Shown here: positions 26,603 to 35,678 of the stretch, piece after piece
Numbering within the stretch: the stretch's first letter is position 1
How the letters are laid out: every line of letters starts with the position of its first letter
Source: Bacillota bacterium
GTDB lineage: Bacteria > Bacillota > Clostridia > Christensenellales > Aristaeellaceae
NCBI GenBank assembly: GCA_023395615.1
Contig: JAEWYP010000039.1
Span: forward strand, 1-50,007
Reading direction: 5' to 3'
DNA: 50,007 bases
The notes under the pieces: generated by a model
Told to the model about the DNA's origin: nothing
Database searches by the model: none
The model's input: only the letters and a program-made list of their open reading frames with translations
Translations under genes and position numbers: made by a program

Positions 26603-27640
26603 ATGAATAAGCACCTCTGGATGGGTTCCTCCGCCCCTCTCTCCATCCTCCTCGCAGTGATCCTCTGTGGTTGCTTTTTATTCCCTCTCGGAGCATTCGC
26701 CGATGGCGCTTCACCCGTTGAGTCTTCTACTGTTACGGATTATGCCCAGCATAGCAACTGGCTTACAGCGGATACATCTTGCAGTAAACCTGTTGATGTT
26801 TTCTACCTGTATCCTACTGCATACCAGAAAGGCCCGGGCGATGGCATCTACTGCGCGGTAGACAACGTATCCATGGTGAAAGGCGCAAACGGCGCATTCA
26901 ACCGTCAGGCAACCGCGTTTCTCCCGGTTGGGAATATTTTCGCGCCTTACTACCGGCAGGCAGACGCGGGTTATATCTTCAGTTTGCCAACCGCTTCCGA
27001 ACAGGACGAAGCCATCAGGCAGGTTCCCGCAGCAGACGCACTCGCCGCTTTTCGGTATTACCTCGACCATTATAACAACGGCAGACCTTTTATTCTGGCG
27101 GGGCATTCGCAGGGTTCCAATGTGCTGTTGTTTATCCTTTCGGAAATCAGCAGGCAGCCGGAAGTATACAGCAGGATGGTTGCCGCCTATGTGATCGGCT
27201 TTTCGGTAACGCAGGAATATCTGGACCAAAATCCTCCGCTCACATTTGCTTCCGGTCCCGACGACACCGGTGTGATCATTTCATTTAATACAGAGGCGGA
27301 AGGGGTAACACAGAGCCCGGTCGTACGCCCTGGCGCCTTGGCCATCAATCCGATTTCGTGGACCCTTGATGATACCGAAGCGCCTAAAGAAGATAATCTG
27401 GGTTCGATCACGCTCATAACAGCTTCCGTTTCTGACCTTACGCCCGTGATGAATCTGGCCTCCGCCCAGGTTGATCCCGTACGCGGAGTGGTTCTGTGCA
27501 AGTCAGTCGCCCCCGCGATGTTCTCTTTACCCGGCTTGCCTGCCGGCGTTTATCATACTTTTGATTATCCGTTCTACTTCTATAATATCCGCGCCAACGC
27601 GCAAAACCGGGTGGACCATTATCTGAAATTGCATCCATAA
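26603..27640 (+). CDS. Secreted DUF3089 alpha/beta-hydrolase
   Basis: 345 residues. A signal sequence (about residues 1-34, ending near AFADG) precedes a DUF3089 domain, an alpha/beta-hydrolase-fold family of unknown substrate. The family pattern is clear: VDVFYLYPTAY, NIFAPYYRQA, and the nucleophile elbow AGHSQGS after YNNGRPFIL. That serine would be the catalytic nucleophile of an esterase/lipase-like triad. Start: the frame opens at 26552, but GTGGAG before ATG 26603 and the signal peptide favour the latter. It stands alone with its own promoter and a hairpin after the stop. Confidence 0.87.
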   Translation: MNKHLWMGSSAPLSILLAVILCGCFLFPLGAFADGASPVESSTVTDYAQHSNWLTADTSCSKPVDVFYLYPTAYQKGPGDGIYCAVDNVSMVKGANGAFNRQATAFLPVGNIFAPYYRQADAGYIFSLPTASEQDEAIRQVPAADALAAFRYYLDHYNNGRPFILAGHSQGSNVLLFILSEISRQPEVYSRMVAAYVIGFSVTQEYLDQNPPLTFASGPDDTGVIISFNTEAEGVTQSPVVRPGALAINPISWTLDDTEAPKEDNLGSITLITASVSDLTPVMNLASAQVDPVRGVVLCKSVAPAMFSLPGLPAGVYHTFDYPFYFYNIRANAQNRVDHYLKLHP

Positions 27641-27664
27641 AGCGAATCCGTATCATACACAGAT

Positions 27665-27696
27665 CCGGCGTTGCCCCATTGAATGGACAACGCCGG
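27665..27696. terminator. Strong inverted repeat after the DUF3089 gene
   Basis: Perfect outer stem CCGGCGTTG / CAACGCCGG with an inner CCATT/AATGG. No T run on either side, so termination efficiency is doubtful. It separates convergent genes. Confidence 0.5.
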
Positions 27697-27780
27697 ACAT
27701 CTTAGGTAACTGCGATCAATATACAAACATTCATTCTTTACATCACTTCTGAATATAAGTTCGTCCCTCCAATATATCGT

Positions 27781-29637
27781 TCATTCGCTGTCATCCTTGC
27801 CACTGAGAAGCAATATGGGTTCGGCTTTGAGATTGCGCCGTACGCCCACGCCCGCGATCAGGGTTCCTGTTGTCATGCTCAGGCAGAACGTGATCAGGAT
27901 GCCGATGCCAGCCGAATTCAGGTCCAACCTCATTTCGGCAAGTTTTTCCGTGTCATTCGCCCAGCTGCTATACGTTAAATCAAAACTGCCTCCCTCGTTT
28001 GCGCTCATATTTCGATCGATCACAGTATTGCAGAACCATGCGCCTCCGCCGGCGCCTATAACCGATCCGATCACGAGAATCAGCAGCATTCCGGACAGGA
28101 GAGATGCTGCGCACTGTCGCTTATGATAGCCCAGAGAGCGTTCAATCGCTGTTCTTTTCAAATTTTTGATAATAAATAGAAAAGTAAACAGAGTCATTAC
28201 CAGTACCATCACAACCGCGCCGATGAGCAGCAGTATCAGCGAGATCGTATGGATTCTGTCCATTCCCTGTTTTAAACGTGAATATCCTTTATCGAAAAAA
28301 GTGAGTTTTAACCCGTCGATACCCTGCCGGTTCCATTCTTCCTCGAACGAATCAATGGTTCCGTTTGGGATTTCGAACGATGTTGTGGCCGCCCTCATAG
28401 GCCCCCATGCAATGATATTCTGCGCATCACTGTTTTTTACCGAGGCTGCCGGTATGATCACTGTGTTTCCAACCAGGTCAAAGTCTGACGATTCATAGGA
28501 GGCCCCGTAGTTATCGTAGATGCCGACGACCGTATAGGCGCTGTTTTCAAATACAGGGTAAGCCTTTCCCTGTGCGTTGAGCAACCCGCCGTAGTACAGA
28601 TTCCCGGTGACCATAGGGGTATGTAAATAATCCGCATAGTACAGGGGAAGCGGAAGCGTATCACCCGGCGTGATGCCGTTGTATTGCGCAAATTGCCTCG
28701 GCACCAGGCAGACTTTGGCCCCCTTTGCATATTCTTCCGGGCTGATATCCCGACCTTCGGTAATATTCGCACTGCCGGAATAAAACGCCATTAGCAACTG
28801 GGTTGCGCTGGTGGGGATGACTGGTATCGTTTTGGGAAGTCGCTTGATCGCCTGAATCAGCTCTGCCCAGCGTTGTCCTCTCGGCGTAACAAAATAGCCT
28901 TCGGTTACTTCCTCCCAACCCTCCGCCTCAGCTCCATACAGGTCAGGCACTTGCGCCCCGGTTTGATCGTACTGGGTGGATTCTACCCCTCCAGCGGGCA
29001 CAAGCACCGTATCAAATGCGTTATGATCCTCATATCCGTAAAAGGAGGACAACGCTGAGACGTTTACGGACAGGATGTACGTTTTATCCGCATACATAGG
29101 CTGGGGTTTCTCGACATCAGGGTCGCAAAACAGCGCATCCTTTGTGTATTCGCCAATCTTTCCATACAAAACACGCTTCACTTTCACAGGCACTGGCTCG
29201 GACGGTATGCAGTCCTCCACGGGCGAGAACTCCAGAATGATCCATTGCGTATCGTTGCTTTGATAAAAATCCCCCATATTATAATTTTCATCATACGCGC
29301 CGTAAAAAGGACGTTTTTCCGGCGAATGGATGTAATTCGCGTTCGCGAAGTCCAGAACAGAGAGAGGGATAAGGCGATCGTATACCGATTGAGTCGCATA
29401 ACTGTAGGCTTGCTGAGATTGATCCCACATGGCGCGTTCTTTAAGCATTTTCGGCTGTTGCTGTACGGTTCCTATCGTTTTAAAGCTCTTCTCATAAGTT
29501 TCAAGACTTTTTCGAGTAAAAAGCAACAGGTTGGCGCCAACCGATAAAAACAGGGCCGTAAGCGTAATCAGGAGAAGAAAGGACATGGTTTTAACAGGGG
29601 TGCGCAGCATCTGGCGCAAACTGTTTTTAACAACCAT
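27781..29637 (-). CDS. ABC transporter permease, FtsX/MacB type
   Basis: 618 residues. N-terminal membrane segment (about 14-38), a large extracytoplasmic domain of about 420 residues, then three membrane segments clustered at about 465-600 (ISLILLLIGAVVMVLVMTLFTFLF, LLSGMLLILVIGSVIGAGGGAWF, IGILITFCLSMTTGTLIAGVGV), the FtsX layout. MacB-like systems move peptides or lipids by mechanotransmission, or act as peptide sensors. Last of three co-directed genes: permease, ATPase, permease, with a 16-base gap to the ATPase. Confidence 0.88.
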   Translation of the reverse strand: MVVKNSLRQMLRTPVKTMSFLLLITLTALFLSVGANLLLFTRKSLETYEKSFKTIGTVQQQPKMLKERAMWDQSQQAYSYATQSVYDRLIPLSVLDFANANYIHSPEKRPFYGAYDENYNMGDFYQSNDTQWIILEFSPVEDCIPSEPVPVKVKRVLYGKIGEYTKDALFCDPDVEKPQPMYADKTYILSVNVSALSSFYGYEDHNAFDTVLVPAGGVESTQYDQTGAQVPDLYGAEAEGWEEVTEGYFVTPRGQRWAELIQAIKRLPKTIPVIPTSATQLLMAFYSGSANITEGRDISPEEYAKGAKVCLVPRQFAQYNGITPGDTLPLPLYYADYLHTPMVTGNLYYGGLLNAQGKAYPVFENSAYTVVGIYDNYGASYESSDFDLVGNTVIIPAASVKNSDAQNIIAWGPMRAATTSFEIPNGTIDSFEEEWNRQGIDGLKLTFFDKGYSRLKQGMDRIHTISLILLLIGAVVMVLVMTLFTFLFIIKNLKRTAIERSLGYHKRQCAASLLSGMLLILVIGSVIGAGGGAWFCNTVIDRNMSANEGGSFDLTYSSWANDTEKLAEMRLDLNSAGIGILITFCLSMTTGTLIAGVGVRRNLKAEPILLLSGKDDSE

Positions 29638-29653
29638 TGCTTTTGCGCCTCCC

Positions 29654-30325
29654 TTATTCAGCCGCGTCTGTGCTCAAACGGCCGTCCACGATTCGGTAAA
29701 CAACATCTGCCTGTTCCGCTATGCTTGTGTTGTGGGTGATCGCCACGACGATATAGTCTTTTTCATGAGCCAATTTTTTGAGGATCGCGACAACCGCTTC
29801 GCCATTGGCTGCGTCCAGATTGCCGGTCGGCTCATCCGCCAGCAAAATTCTGCCTCCCGCTGCCAGCGCCCGCGCAATGGCGACCCTTTGCTGCTCTCCG
29901 CCGCTCATCCTCTGGGGACGATGGTTCAAAACGCTTTCTTTTAAGTTGACTGACTCAATACATTTCATCGCCTCCGCTTTCGCTTCAGCCATCGGCTTTC
30001 CCTGTAATTGCAGGGAAAACATCACGTTTTCCAGGGCGGTCAGCAGCGGGAAAAGGTTGAAAGATTGGTAGATTACGCTTGCCGTGTCTCGCCGGTAGGA
30101 GTCCCGATCCATGGCTGTCATTGATTTTCCATCCAACATGATCTCGCCTTTTGTGGGCAGGTCCAGCCCGGCTAAAAGGGATAACAGCGTCGTTTTACCG
30201 CTGCCTGACGGACCAATGATCGCATACATTTTTCCCTGTTCAAACGTGCAGTACACATCATGCAGTACCTCGTTGGTCTGATATTTACTTGTGTATGTAT
30301 AGCTTGCGTTTTGAACTTCCAGCAT
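29654..30325 (-). CDS. ABC transporter ATP-binding protein, MacB/LolD type
   Basis: About 223 residues. Walker A GPSGSGKTT, signature MSGGEQQRVAIARAL, Walker B ILLADEPTGNLD, and the switch His in VVAITHN: all catalytic motifs intact. Start: the frame is open to 30676, but AAGGAGGGG lies 6 bases before ATG 30325 (MLEVQNASYTY). It lies between two FtsX-type permease genes and should energise both as a heterodimer. Confidence 0.95.
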   Translation of the reverse strand: MLEVQNASYTYTSKYQTNEVLHDVYCTFEQGKMYAIIGPSGSGKTTLLSLLAGLDLPTKGEIMLDGKSMTAMDRDSYRRDTASVIYQSFNLFPLLTALENVMFSLQLQGKPMAEAKAEAMKCIESVNLKESVLNHRPQRMSGGEQQRVAIARALAAGGRILLADEPTGNLDAANGEAVVAILKKLAHEKDYIVVAITHNTSIAEQADVVYRIVDGRLSTDAAE

Positions 30326-30336
30326 CGTACCCCTCC

Positions 30337-31551
30337 TTAATCCACAGCGGAAAGCATTGCCGCCACGCTCGCGCGGCTCAACATCCGCACCGCGATATAA
30401 GCACCTGACAGATAGAAAATATAGAACACGGCCAACACCACCATGGAAGCGGAAAACGGTACCGCGGTGAAACACAGCGCCGCCGCCATGCCTGCGATAC
30501 CGCCGGGTAACGCGACCAGTATACATTCCATCAGATAGACCCTTAAGCAGGCTTGCTTTGGCATCCCCAAAGAGCGCATTACGGCAAACTCGCCACGGCG
30601 GCTGTGCATCATCAGGTGGGACATGACCGCGCTTACCAGAAGGATTGCTACGGTCAGCGCCGGTAGAAACATCCATAGCAGCGTCAAATTATTCTGAATA
30701 CTGGTGGCTGAACGAATGAAGGTTTCATCATTGATAACAGCCGCGCTTCCCGATACCGAATCGGATGCCTGCGGGTTGACAGATAACAGGCCTTGCGCCT
30801 TCATGAGTGCTTTGGCATCGTTCAATTTCAACGGATCTTTGATCGTGAAGGAAACCGAGTCATAATAGAACGGAGTATCGCATTCCTTGAAAACTATCTT
30901 GGCCCAGCCAATCGGGAAAAGGATATCCGGCAACTGGATCAGATCGGTTTTGACGGCACCAGAATCATAACTGTCTACAATGGTCAGTGTTCTTGGGGCC
31001 AAATGCTCATAGGACATCTCGCCAGGATTATCTCCGAATTGGTATTGGTACAAATCCAATTTAACCGGATCGCCAATGGACAGATAATATTGAGCTAAGA
31101 AGCGCCTGCTGGCAATACACTGCGCGTTCTGACTCTTAAAAAACACCTCGCTGCCTTTCATGTGATCCGGCCGAATGGAAGGATAGGGGCTGAGCGTGTC
31201 AAAGCCCATTAAATAAACAATCTTTGGTTTTTCTGTTTCGTTAACGGCATAGGTCGCAGGCATCCGGGTCGTGTAAAGCATGTCTTTCATGGAGTCGGAG
31301 GCTTCAAGAGAATCCACCATGGAGCCGCTGATGAGCAGCCCCATGTTTCTCGATCCGTTCAGATTGCTGATGAACCCGGAGACCGGAAGCGCCTCAGGCA
31401 GCGAGGTCAGCTGCTCTTGATTGGCCCGTATACTGCTCGCATAGGAGCAGAGGAAGAAAACCATTGCGGCGCACACGACGAACACCAAAGCGTTTTTTGG
31501 GAGTTGGCGCTTGATATGGTTACACGATAAGAATATCTGAAACTTTAGCAT
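30337..31551 (-). CDS. ABC transporter permease, FtsX type
   Basis: 404 residues with an N-terminal membrane segment (about 19-40), an extracytoplasmic domain of about 240 residues, and three C-terminal membrane segments (about 285-395). A conserved FtsX-like stretch SRRGEFAVMRSLGMPKQACLRVYLMECILVALPGG lies between the last ones. First gene of the three-gene operon. GAGG precedes the ATG at 31551. It should form a heterodimeric membrane unit with the 618-residue permease. Confidence 0.87.
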   Translation of the reverse strand: MLKFQIFLSCNHIKRQLPKNALVFVVCAAMVFFLCSYASSIRANQEQLTSLPEALPVSGFISNLNGSRNMGLLISGSMVDSLEASDSMKDMLYTTRMPATYAVNETEKPKIVYLMGFDTLSPYPSIRPDHMKGSEVFFKSQNAQCIASRRFLAQYYLSIGDPVKLDLYQYQFGDNPGEMSYEHLAPRTLTIVDSYDSGAVKTDLIQLPDILFPIGWAKIVFKECDTPFYYDSVSFTIKDPLKLNDAKALMKAQGLLSVNPQASDSVSGSAAVINDETFIRSATSIQNNLTLLWMFLPALTVAILLVSAVMSHLMMHSRRGEFAVMRSLGMPKQACLRVYLMECILVALPGGIAGMAAALCFTAVPFSASMVVLAVFYIFYLSGAYIAVRMLSRASVAAMLSAVD

Positions 31552-31948
31552 TCATGGCCTCTTTTCTATATTTTACGATTATCGTGCACTCAAACAGAGG
31601 CGGCGTGAAACGACATAGTTTTCGCTTGGTTTAAACATATGTCTCTATATAGATGAAGAATCATCACGTGCAGCATGGTTTTTCTTTCGGAGATTGATAC
31701 AGTCTTTCGTTTCTTTCAATGCGATGAATTACCGTTTTCTTGTTTTTATGCTTATTATTTCTTTCTCATTTTATTCGCTCGATCGTTTTCTGTCAATGAA
31801 TGCGCTACTCACGTTAATACGAGTATCAATCAATATCTTCTTATGCTCATGCAAGCACCATTTCCTCCAGTAAATGTGAAAGTGCCTGTCACAAATCCAG
31901 ATAACACCAATAGCATAAGCCTGAGCGTTACATCTCAGGCTCCTGTTA
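31552..31948. other. Gene-free gap of 397 bases
   Basis: Separates two ABC operons that run in the same direction. The plus strand is pyrimidine-rich at about 31675-31795. Open frames in it (plus 31675-32046, minus 31771-32037) lack ribosome sites and recognisable domains, so I do not call genes. The only clear structure is a stem at 31918-31941, listed separately. Confidence 0.5.
31918..31941 (-). terminator. Possible terminator after the second ABC operon
   Basis: Perfect 8-bp stem AGCCTGAG / CTCAGGCT with an 8-base loop, 8 bases after the ATPase gene's stop. The following minus-strand bases (TATGCTATT) are not a real U tract, so it is a weak call. Confidence 0.45.
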
Positions 31949-32593
31949 TTAACGCGCCACCTCGCACAGTTTCCCATTTTCCATGGAGTAAACCTGATCG
32001 CATAACCGATCAATGTCTTGCTGATGATGGCTGGCAACTAAAATGACCTTCCCTGTATTTCTCAAGCGCAGCAGCAATTCGCAGGTGTGGTCAACGCTAT
32101 CGCGATCCAACCCATTCATTGGCTCATCCAGAAGCAGCACGGGCGGATCGTCCATCATCGCCTGCGCAATCCCCAATCGTTGCCGCATGCCCAGAGAATA
32201 TTGGCCAACCTTCATCCGGGCGACATCCATAAGCCCCATAGTATCTATCGCCTTTTTGATGTTCCCTTTATGAGCAACTGGACTTAGCATGGAGAGCATT
32301 TTCAGGTTCTCATAACCCGAAAACTTTGGAAGAAACCCTGGCGTTTCGATCACTACCCCAAAGGTTCCTTTGGGAGGCTCCGAATCGGGAAACCCGCTAA
32401 GCCTGATACGCCCGGAATCAATCGGCGTGAGCCCACAGATGCACTTCATCAACACGGTTTTACCGCATCCGTTGGCGCCGACAATGCCGTAGATGTGCCC
32501 TCCCTCCATACGCAGTGACAGGGAATCCAAAACGATCCGCTTACCAAAACTTTTCTTAACATCACAAAGCACCAAATCAGTAAGGTCATTCAT
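31949..32593 (-). CDS. ABC transporter ATP-binding protein
   Basis: 214 residues. Walker A GANGCGKT, signature region YSLGMRQRLGIAQA, Walker B VLLLDEPMNGLD and the switch His in ASHHQQD are all present. Its ATG overlaps the upstream permease stop by 4 bases (ATGA). With two permease genes upstream it makes an ABC-2-type exporter. Small three-gene sets like this often give immunity to, or secrete, lantibiotic-like peptides, but nothing in the window names the substrate. Confidence 0.93.
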   Translation of the reverse strand: MNDLTDLVLCDVKKSFGKRIVLDSLSLRMEGGHIYGIVGANGCGKTVLMKCICGLTPIDSGRIRLSGFPDSEPPKGTFGVVIETPGFLPKFSGYENLKMLSMLSPVAHKGNIKKAIDTMGLMDVARMKVGQYSLGMRQRLGIAQAMMDDPPVLLLDEPMNGLDRDSVDHTCELLLRLRNTGKVILVASHHQQDIDRLCDQVYSMENGKLCEVAR

Positions 32594-33465
32594 GATTCTT
32601 GCTCCCCTACTTTAATCATTTTGCGTTCAAACCACTTCCGATTTTTGGCGAAAAGGCAACAGGCTGTTATCCATAACCCTGAGAATGCTAACAGCATCAA
32701 CAAACAATACTGCACAGACGGCGGCTGCGTATAATATCCAGCCTTTACTAGCAAATCCAGTCGTGCCCAGGACATAGGAGAACCCCAATATAGACTTGGG
32801 TCAAGCATCATATAGACAATCGCAAAGTCCAGAGCCGCCCATAAGCCTGTAATACATATGGCGAAGCGCTGATTCAAGTATAATGAGAGGGCAAACATCA
32901 TGAGCCCAAGCATGAAAAGGACGCTGGTTAGCAGGGCGCTTGCCGCGGCCCAGGCGCCAATCGGGGAACAGGCGGCCACGATGCCAGACGGGATTCTCAG
33001 AAAAACCCCATCAATCGTTTGCCCCCGCGACATCGTGTACAGTGCTTTATCCCATCGACCAGGATGCAGCAGAGATGCAAACTGCACGATGCTGACCAGT
33101 AAAAAGACTATCAGCGTGTAAAATACGCTGACCAGCAAAATATACCAGATGCGGCCTAAAATCGATTGGATTCGTGTTGTGCGAACGTATTCGAACAGTG
33201 TGTTTTCACTGGAAAACGGAACATCGGAGATCAGGATCAGGAAACCGGCGACCACCCAGAGCATCAGGTAGGAATAAGAAGTCAGGCAGGCGAAGCTCCC
33301 CCACGCATTCACCCCAAAGTGGTATTGCAGCAGGATGTGCCGGGCGCCTCCGGTATACTCGTCCAGAATGGCCACGAGCATGGCGATCACAAGGTAGAAC
33401 TTAGGCTCCCGAAGGAGCTTTGCCGCCAGAATGGCCATTACGCCTGCCGTGGTGTTTTTACGCAT
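32590..33465 (-). CDS. ABC-2-type permease subunit
   Basis: About 291 residues with six likely membrane segments spread through the protein (for example YLMLWVVAGFLILISDV, YILLVSVFYTLIVFLLVSIV, LLMLLAFSGLWITACCLFA). No named domain recognised with certainty. Start: AAGGAGG lies 7 bases before ATG 33465, preferred to the longer frame opening at 33534. It overlaps the previous permease gene by 8 bases and the ATPase gene by 4. Confidence 0.82.
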   Translation of the reverse strand: MRKNTTAGVMAILAAKLLREPKFYLVIAMLVAILDEYTGGARHILLQYHFGVNAWGSFACLTSYSYLMLWVVAGFLILISDVPFSSENTLFEYVRTTRIQSILGRIWYILLVSVFYTLIVFLLVSIVQFASLLHPGRWDKALYTMSRGQTIDGVFLRIPSGIVAACSPIGAWAAASALLTSVLFMLGLMMFALSLYLNQRFAICITGLWAALDFAIVYMMLDPSLYWGSPMSWARLDLLVKAGYYTQPPSVQYCLLMLLAFSGLWITACCLFAKNRKWFERKMIKVGEQES

Positions 33466-34222
33466 GGGACAGCCTCCTTTCCCCAAATACCCGGAAAAGT
33501 ACGTAACAAACCACTGTAAGCCCGACAAAAACAAGAGAAGATTGTCTTAAAACCTGACTTTTCTGCGTGGCCTGAACAGCTCCTGTCGAAAGGGATGTAA
33601 AGGAATCGCAATGCAGGGCAAACAGAATTCGGTTCAGAATTTCCATTAGCAGGACTACGCTCAAGTACAGGATTTGCGCCTGAGAAACCAGCGCGGACAG
33701 CGTAAGCGCAACCCCTGCCCAGAACATGCCGGACAACGCTTGCAAGCAGGCGTAGAAAGCATAGTAACCAAGCCAGTTCTCCGCTATTACAGCATCCTGC
33801 ATGTATGGATACGCTGCGATGCCTTCCGCATTGGTTGGCAGCGTGGCCAGTGGATGCAAAAGCGGTAGAACCGCGAGAAACACCAGCATCCCCATCGCCG
33901 TGGCAACGGCTCCTGATAATGTTACCGTGAAGAACCGAACGGTCAGGTAGCGCTTTGGGGTAACTCGCTGTAACTGCAACCTGATGTACCCGGTATTACG
34001 ATCCTCTAAAAAGCTCCCGGAAAAGGGCAACGCTGCAACCAGTGGCATCAGATAGGAGAATGTGCCCACATTCATTGCAGAATCCAAAAGATACAAGGGG
34101 TCGGTTGATCCGATTTCGCTTACGGTGCCCAAGAGATATAACGCCGCGCACATCAGAATAGCCAGCGCCATTCGTGAGCTTACAAAAGCGCGGCGGGCAT
34201 CGGCAGCAAAGCAACCATGCAT
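33458..34222 (-). CDS. ABC-2-type permease subunit
   Basis: About 254 residues with six hydrophobic segments (ALAILMCAALYLLGTV, FSYLMPLVAALPFSGSF, ATAMGMLVFLAVLPLL and others). The segment FLEDRNTGYIRLQLQRVTPKRYL resembles the cytoplasmic loop of ABC-2 permeases. AAGGAGG is 8 bases before ATG 34222. First gene of the operon with a second permease and an ATPase. A palindromic element sits in the 174 bases upstream. Confidence 0.82.
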   Translation of the reverse strand: MHGCFAADARRAFVSSRMALAILMCAALYLLGTVSEIGSTDPLYLLDSAMNVGTFSYLMPLVAALPFSGSFLEDRNTGYIRLQLQRVTPKRYLTVRFFTVTLSGAVATAMGMLVFLAVLPLLHPLATLPTNAEGIAAYPYMQDAVIAENWLGYYAFYACLQALSGMFWAGVALTLSALVSQAQILYLSVVLLMEILNRILFALHCDSFTSLSTGAVQATQKSQVLRQSSLVFVGLTVVCYVLFRVFGERRLSHA

Positions 34223-34267
34223 CGGCACTGCCTCCTTGATACGATTTCAAAACCTTAACGCCTCTAT

Positions 34268-34367
34268 CTCGCGGCGGTTTTGCCCGCAGGCTTCGTCACG
34301 CAGGCTAGCCGTAGCCCCGCTACGCCTTCGCCTCCGTTCCTCGTTTGCGAACAAAACCGCTCGCGAG
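34268..34367. repeat. 100-base palindromic intergenic element
   Basis: Terminal inverted repeats about 17 bases long: CTCGCGGCGGTTTTG at the left end matches, in complement, CAAAACCGCTCGCGAG at the right (one insertion, one change). The centre is CGTAGC-CCC-GCTACG (about 34310-34324), and the arms between are imperfectly complementary, so the whole stretch can fold into one long hairpin. Read on the minus strand in one frame it gives a basic peptide containing SGATASLRDEACGQ, which I remember from many small annotated proteins of gut Clostridia. That suggests a dispersed repeat rather than a gene. Confidence 0.65.
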
Positions 34368-34396
34368 CTATGACGCATAAAGGATTTGAAATCGCA

Positions 34397-35503
34397 TTAG
34401 TATTCAATTGCCTGTCCGGTAATGGCATGGATTGCGTCGTAGTGGAGTTCCATGGCATCGGTTCCTCCGTCCAGGGGTATCTGATAGTAGAAACACCACG
34501 CCGGGATCAGTCGGTAAGTCGCCTTGTTAGAAGGGATATCCTTCAACACCAGATATTCCGGAAGGATTTTGATGATTGTTTTCTCCTGCCCTTGGGTGAA
34601 AAAGGTTGACGCTTCCATTTGACGATAGCATTCGATTGCCTCGGTCAGCGTCAGCATTTTCTGCGGTTGGGTGATCGCTTTCCCGTTTACCATGCAGAAG
34701 TCATTGGCGTTCAGGCTGATCAGTCGGTTCGCATTGATCAGAAAAGCAATGTAGCATCCCACGTTATCTAAATCATCCCGGTTGGTGATGCCGCCTTGCA
34801 TATTGAGCCGTAAGCCCTGATAATACACCGGAAATTGAATCTGATAACATTCTTCCTGCGCCGTCCAGGTTCTGGTGCCGATCTCCGGATACAGGGCATG
34901 CCAGCGATCCCAGTTCGCCTGCAGTGCCTTCACATCCCAGGCCAGCATATTTGCGGGAGGCCCAATGGTGCAGTCCAACTCGTTCAGCACGGGCGTTATC
35001 TGATCCAGCGCGGATTGATACGATAATAAGGTTAAATCGGCCACCGGCGTTTTAAGCGGCTCGTCACTGCAATAGCCTGTGTTCCACATCGGATTTGCCG
35101 CGTATTCCAGCCCTTCTTCTTTGACATGATACTCGATCTTTAAATACCCTACGCCTGCGCTGGCGGAGGTATCTTTTAAATCATCAAACAACCCGACGCC
35201 GTCATCGATACCGATCGATTGCCTCTGCATGTTTTCGTCCCCCGGTGATACAATGGAAACGATGTGGCGGAGTTCCTCCTCCGTCCACACTTTTCCCTCC
35301 GTTCGCCATTCGCAAACAGTTTCCGGTATATTGGGGTCCGATACCGCATTGATTTCTACGGTTCCCCCATCGCAATCCAGCGTCTGCTGCACTGTCGTCC
35401 ACTGCATCTCACGTTTCTCAGCCATCGCGAACGTCGACAGACCATTCATCAAGCAGACGAGAGATGCCAGCAGAGATATTATCTTCCTCCTGTTGATATT
35501 CAT
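34397..35503 (-). CDS. Secreted protein of unknown function
   Basis: 368 residues with a signal peptide of about 28 residues ending AMA-E. No family recognised. The mature protein alternates acidic and aromatic stretches (MQWTTVQQTLDCDGGTVEINAV, GVGYLKIEYHVKEEGLEYAA, AFLINANRLISLNANDFCMVNG, RLIPAWCFYYQIPLDG) and lacks further membrane segments. The latter half has features seen in secreted lipoprotein-like partners of ABC exporters. GGAGG lies 7 bases before the ATG. It is on the same strand as, and upstream of, the three-gene ABC exporter and may belong with it. Confidence 0.7.
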   Translation of the reverse strand: MNINRRKIISLLASLVCLMNGLSTFAMAEKREMQWTTVQQTLDCDGGTVEINAVSDPNIPETVCEWRTEGKVWTEEELRHIVSIVSPGDENMQRQSIGIDDGVGLFDDLKDTSASAGVGYLKIEYHVKEEGLEYAANPMWNTGYCSDEPLKTPVADLTLLSYQSALDQITPVLNELDCTIGPPANMLAWDVKALQANWDRWHALYPEIGTRTWTAQEECYQIQFPVYYQGLRLNMQGGITNRDDLDNVGCYIAFLINANRLISLNANDFCMVNGKAITQPQKMLTLTEAIECYRQMEASTFFTQGQEKTIIKILPEYLVLKDIPSNKATYRLIPAWCFYYQIPLDGGTDAMELHYDAIHAITGQAIEY

Positions 35504-35561
35504 TATTTACCCTCCATTTTTGACTCCATAATCCACAACGACGTTTCACGACCGTTCACTG

Positions 35562-35590
35562 TTTATAAGTAGTTTAATCATGGATACCAA
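35562..35590 (-). promoter_or_regulatory. Possible promoter of the secreted-protein gene
   Basis: On the minus strand TTGGTA (35585-35590), 17 bases, TATAAA (35562-35567), about 60 bases before the ATG. Confidence 0.45.
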
Positions 35591-35602
35591 CCGTTTCACA
35601 CA

Positions 35603-35652
35603 TAAAAAAACCTCCAATTCTATCTTTTCATTATTAAAGACAAAATGGAGGC
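35603..35652 (-). terminator. Intrinsic terminator of the sigma/anti-sigma operon
   Basis: On the minus strand CCTCCA (35646-35651) pairs with TGGAGG (35611-35616), helped by inner A/T pairs, followed by seven Ts (35604-35610 on the plus strand as As). Confidence 0.85.
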
Positions 35653-35678
35653 ACTGTTTGTTACTCTTTTCAGAATAT

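Noticed and set aside
31675..32046. Plus-strand 123-codon frame in the gap between ABC operons
   Set aside because: No ribosome site. Its second half is antisense to the ATPase gene, and its composition is not coding-like.
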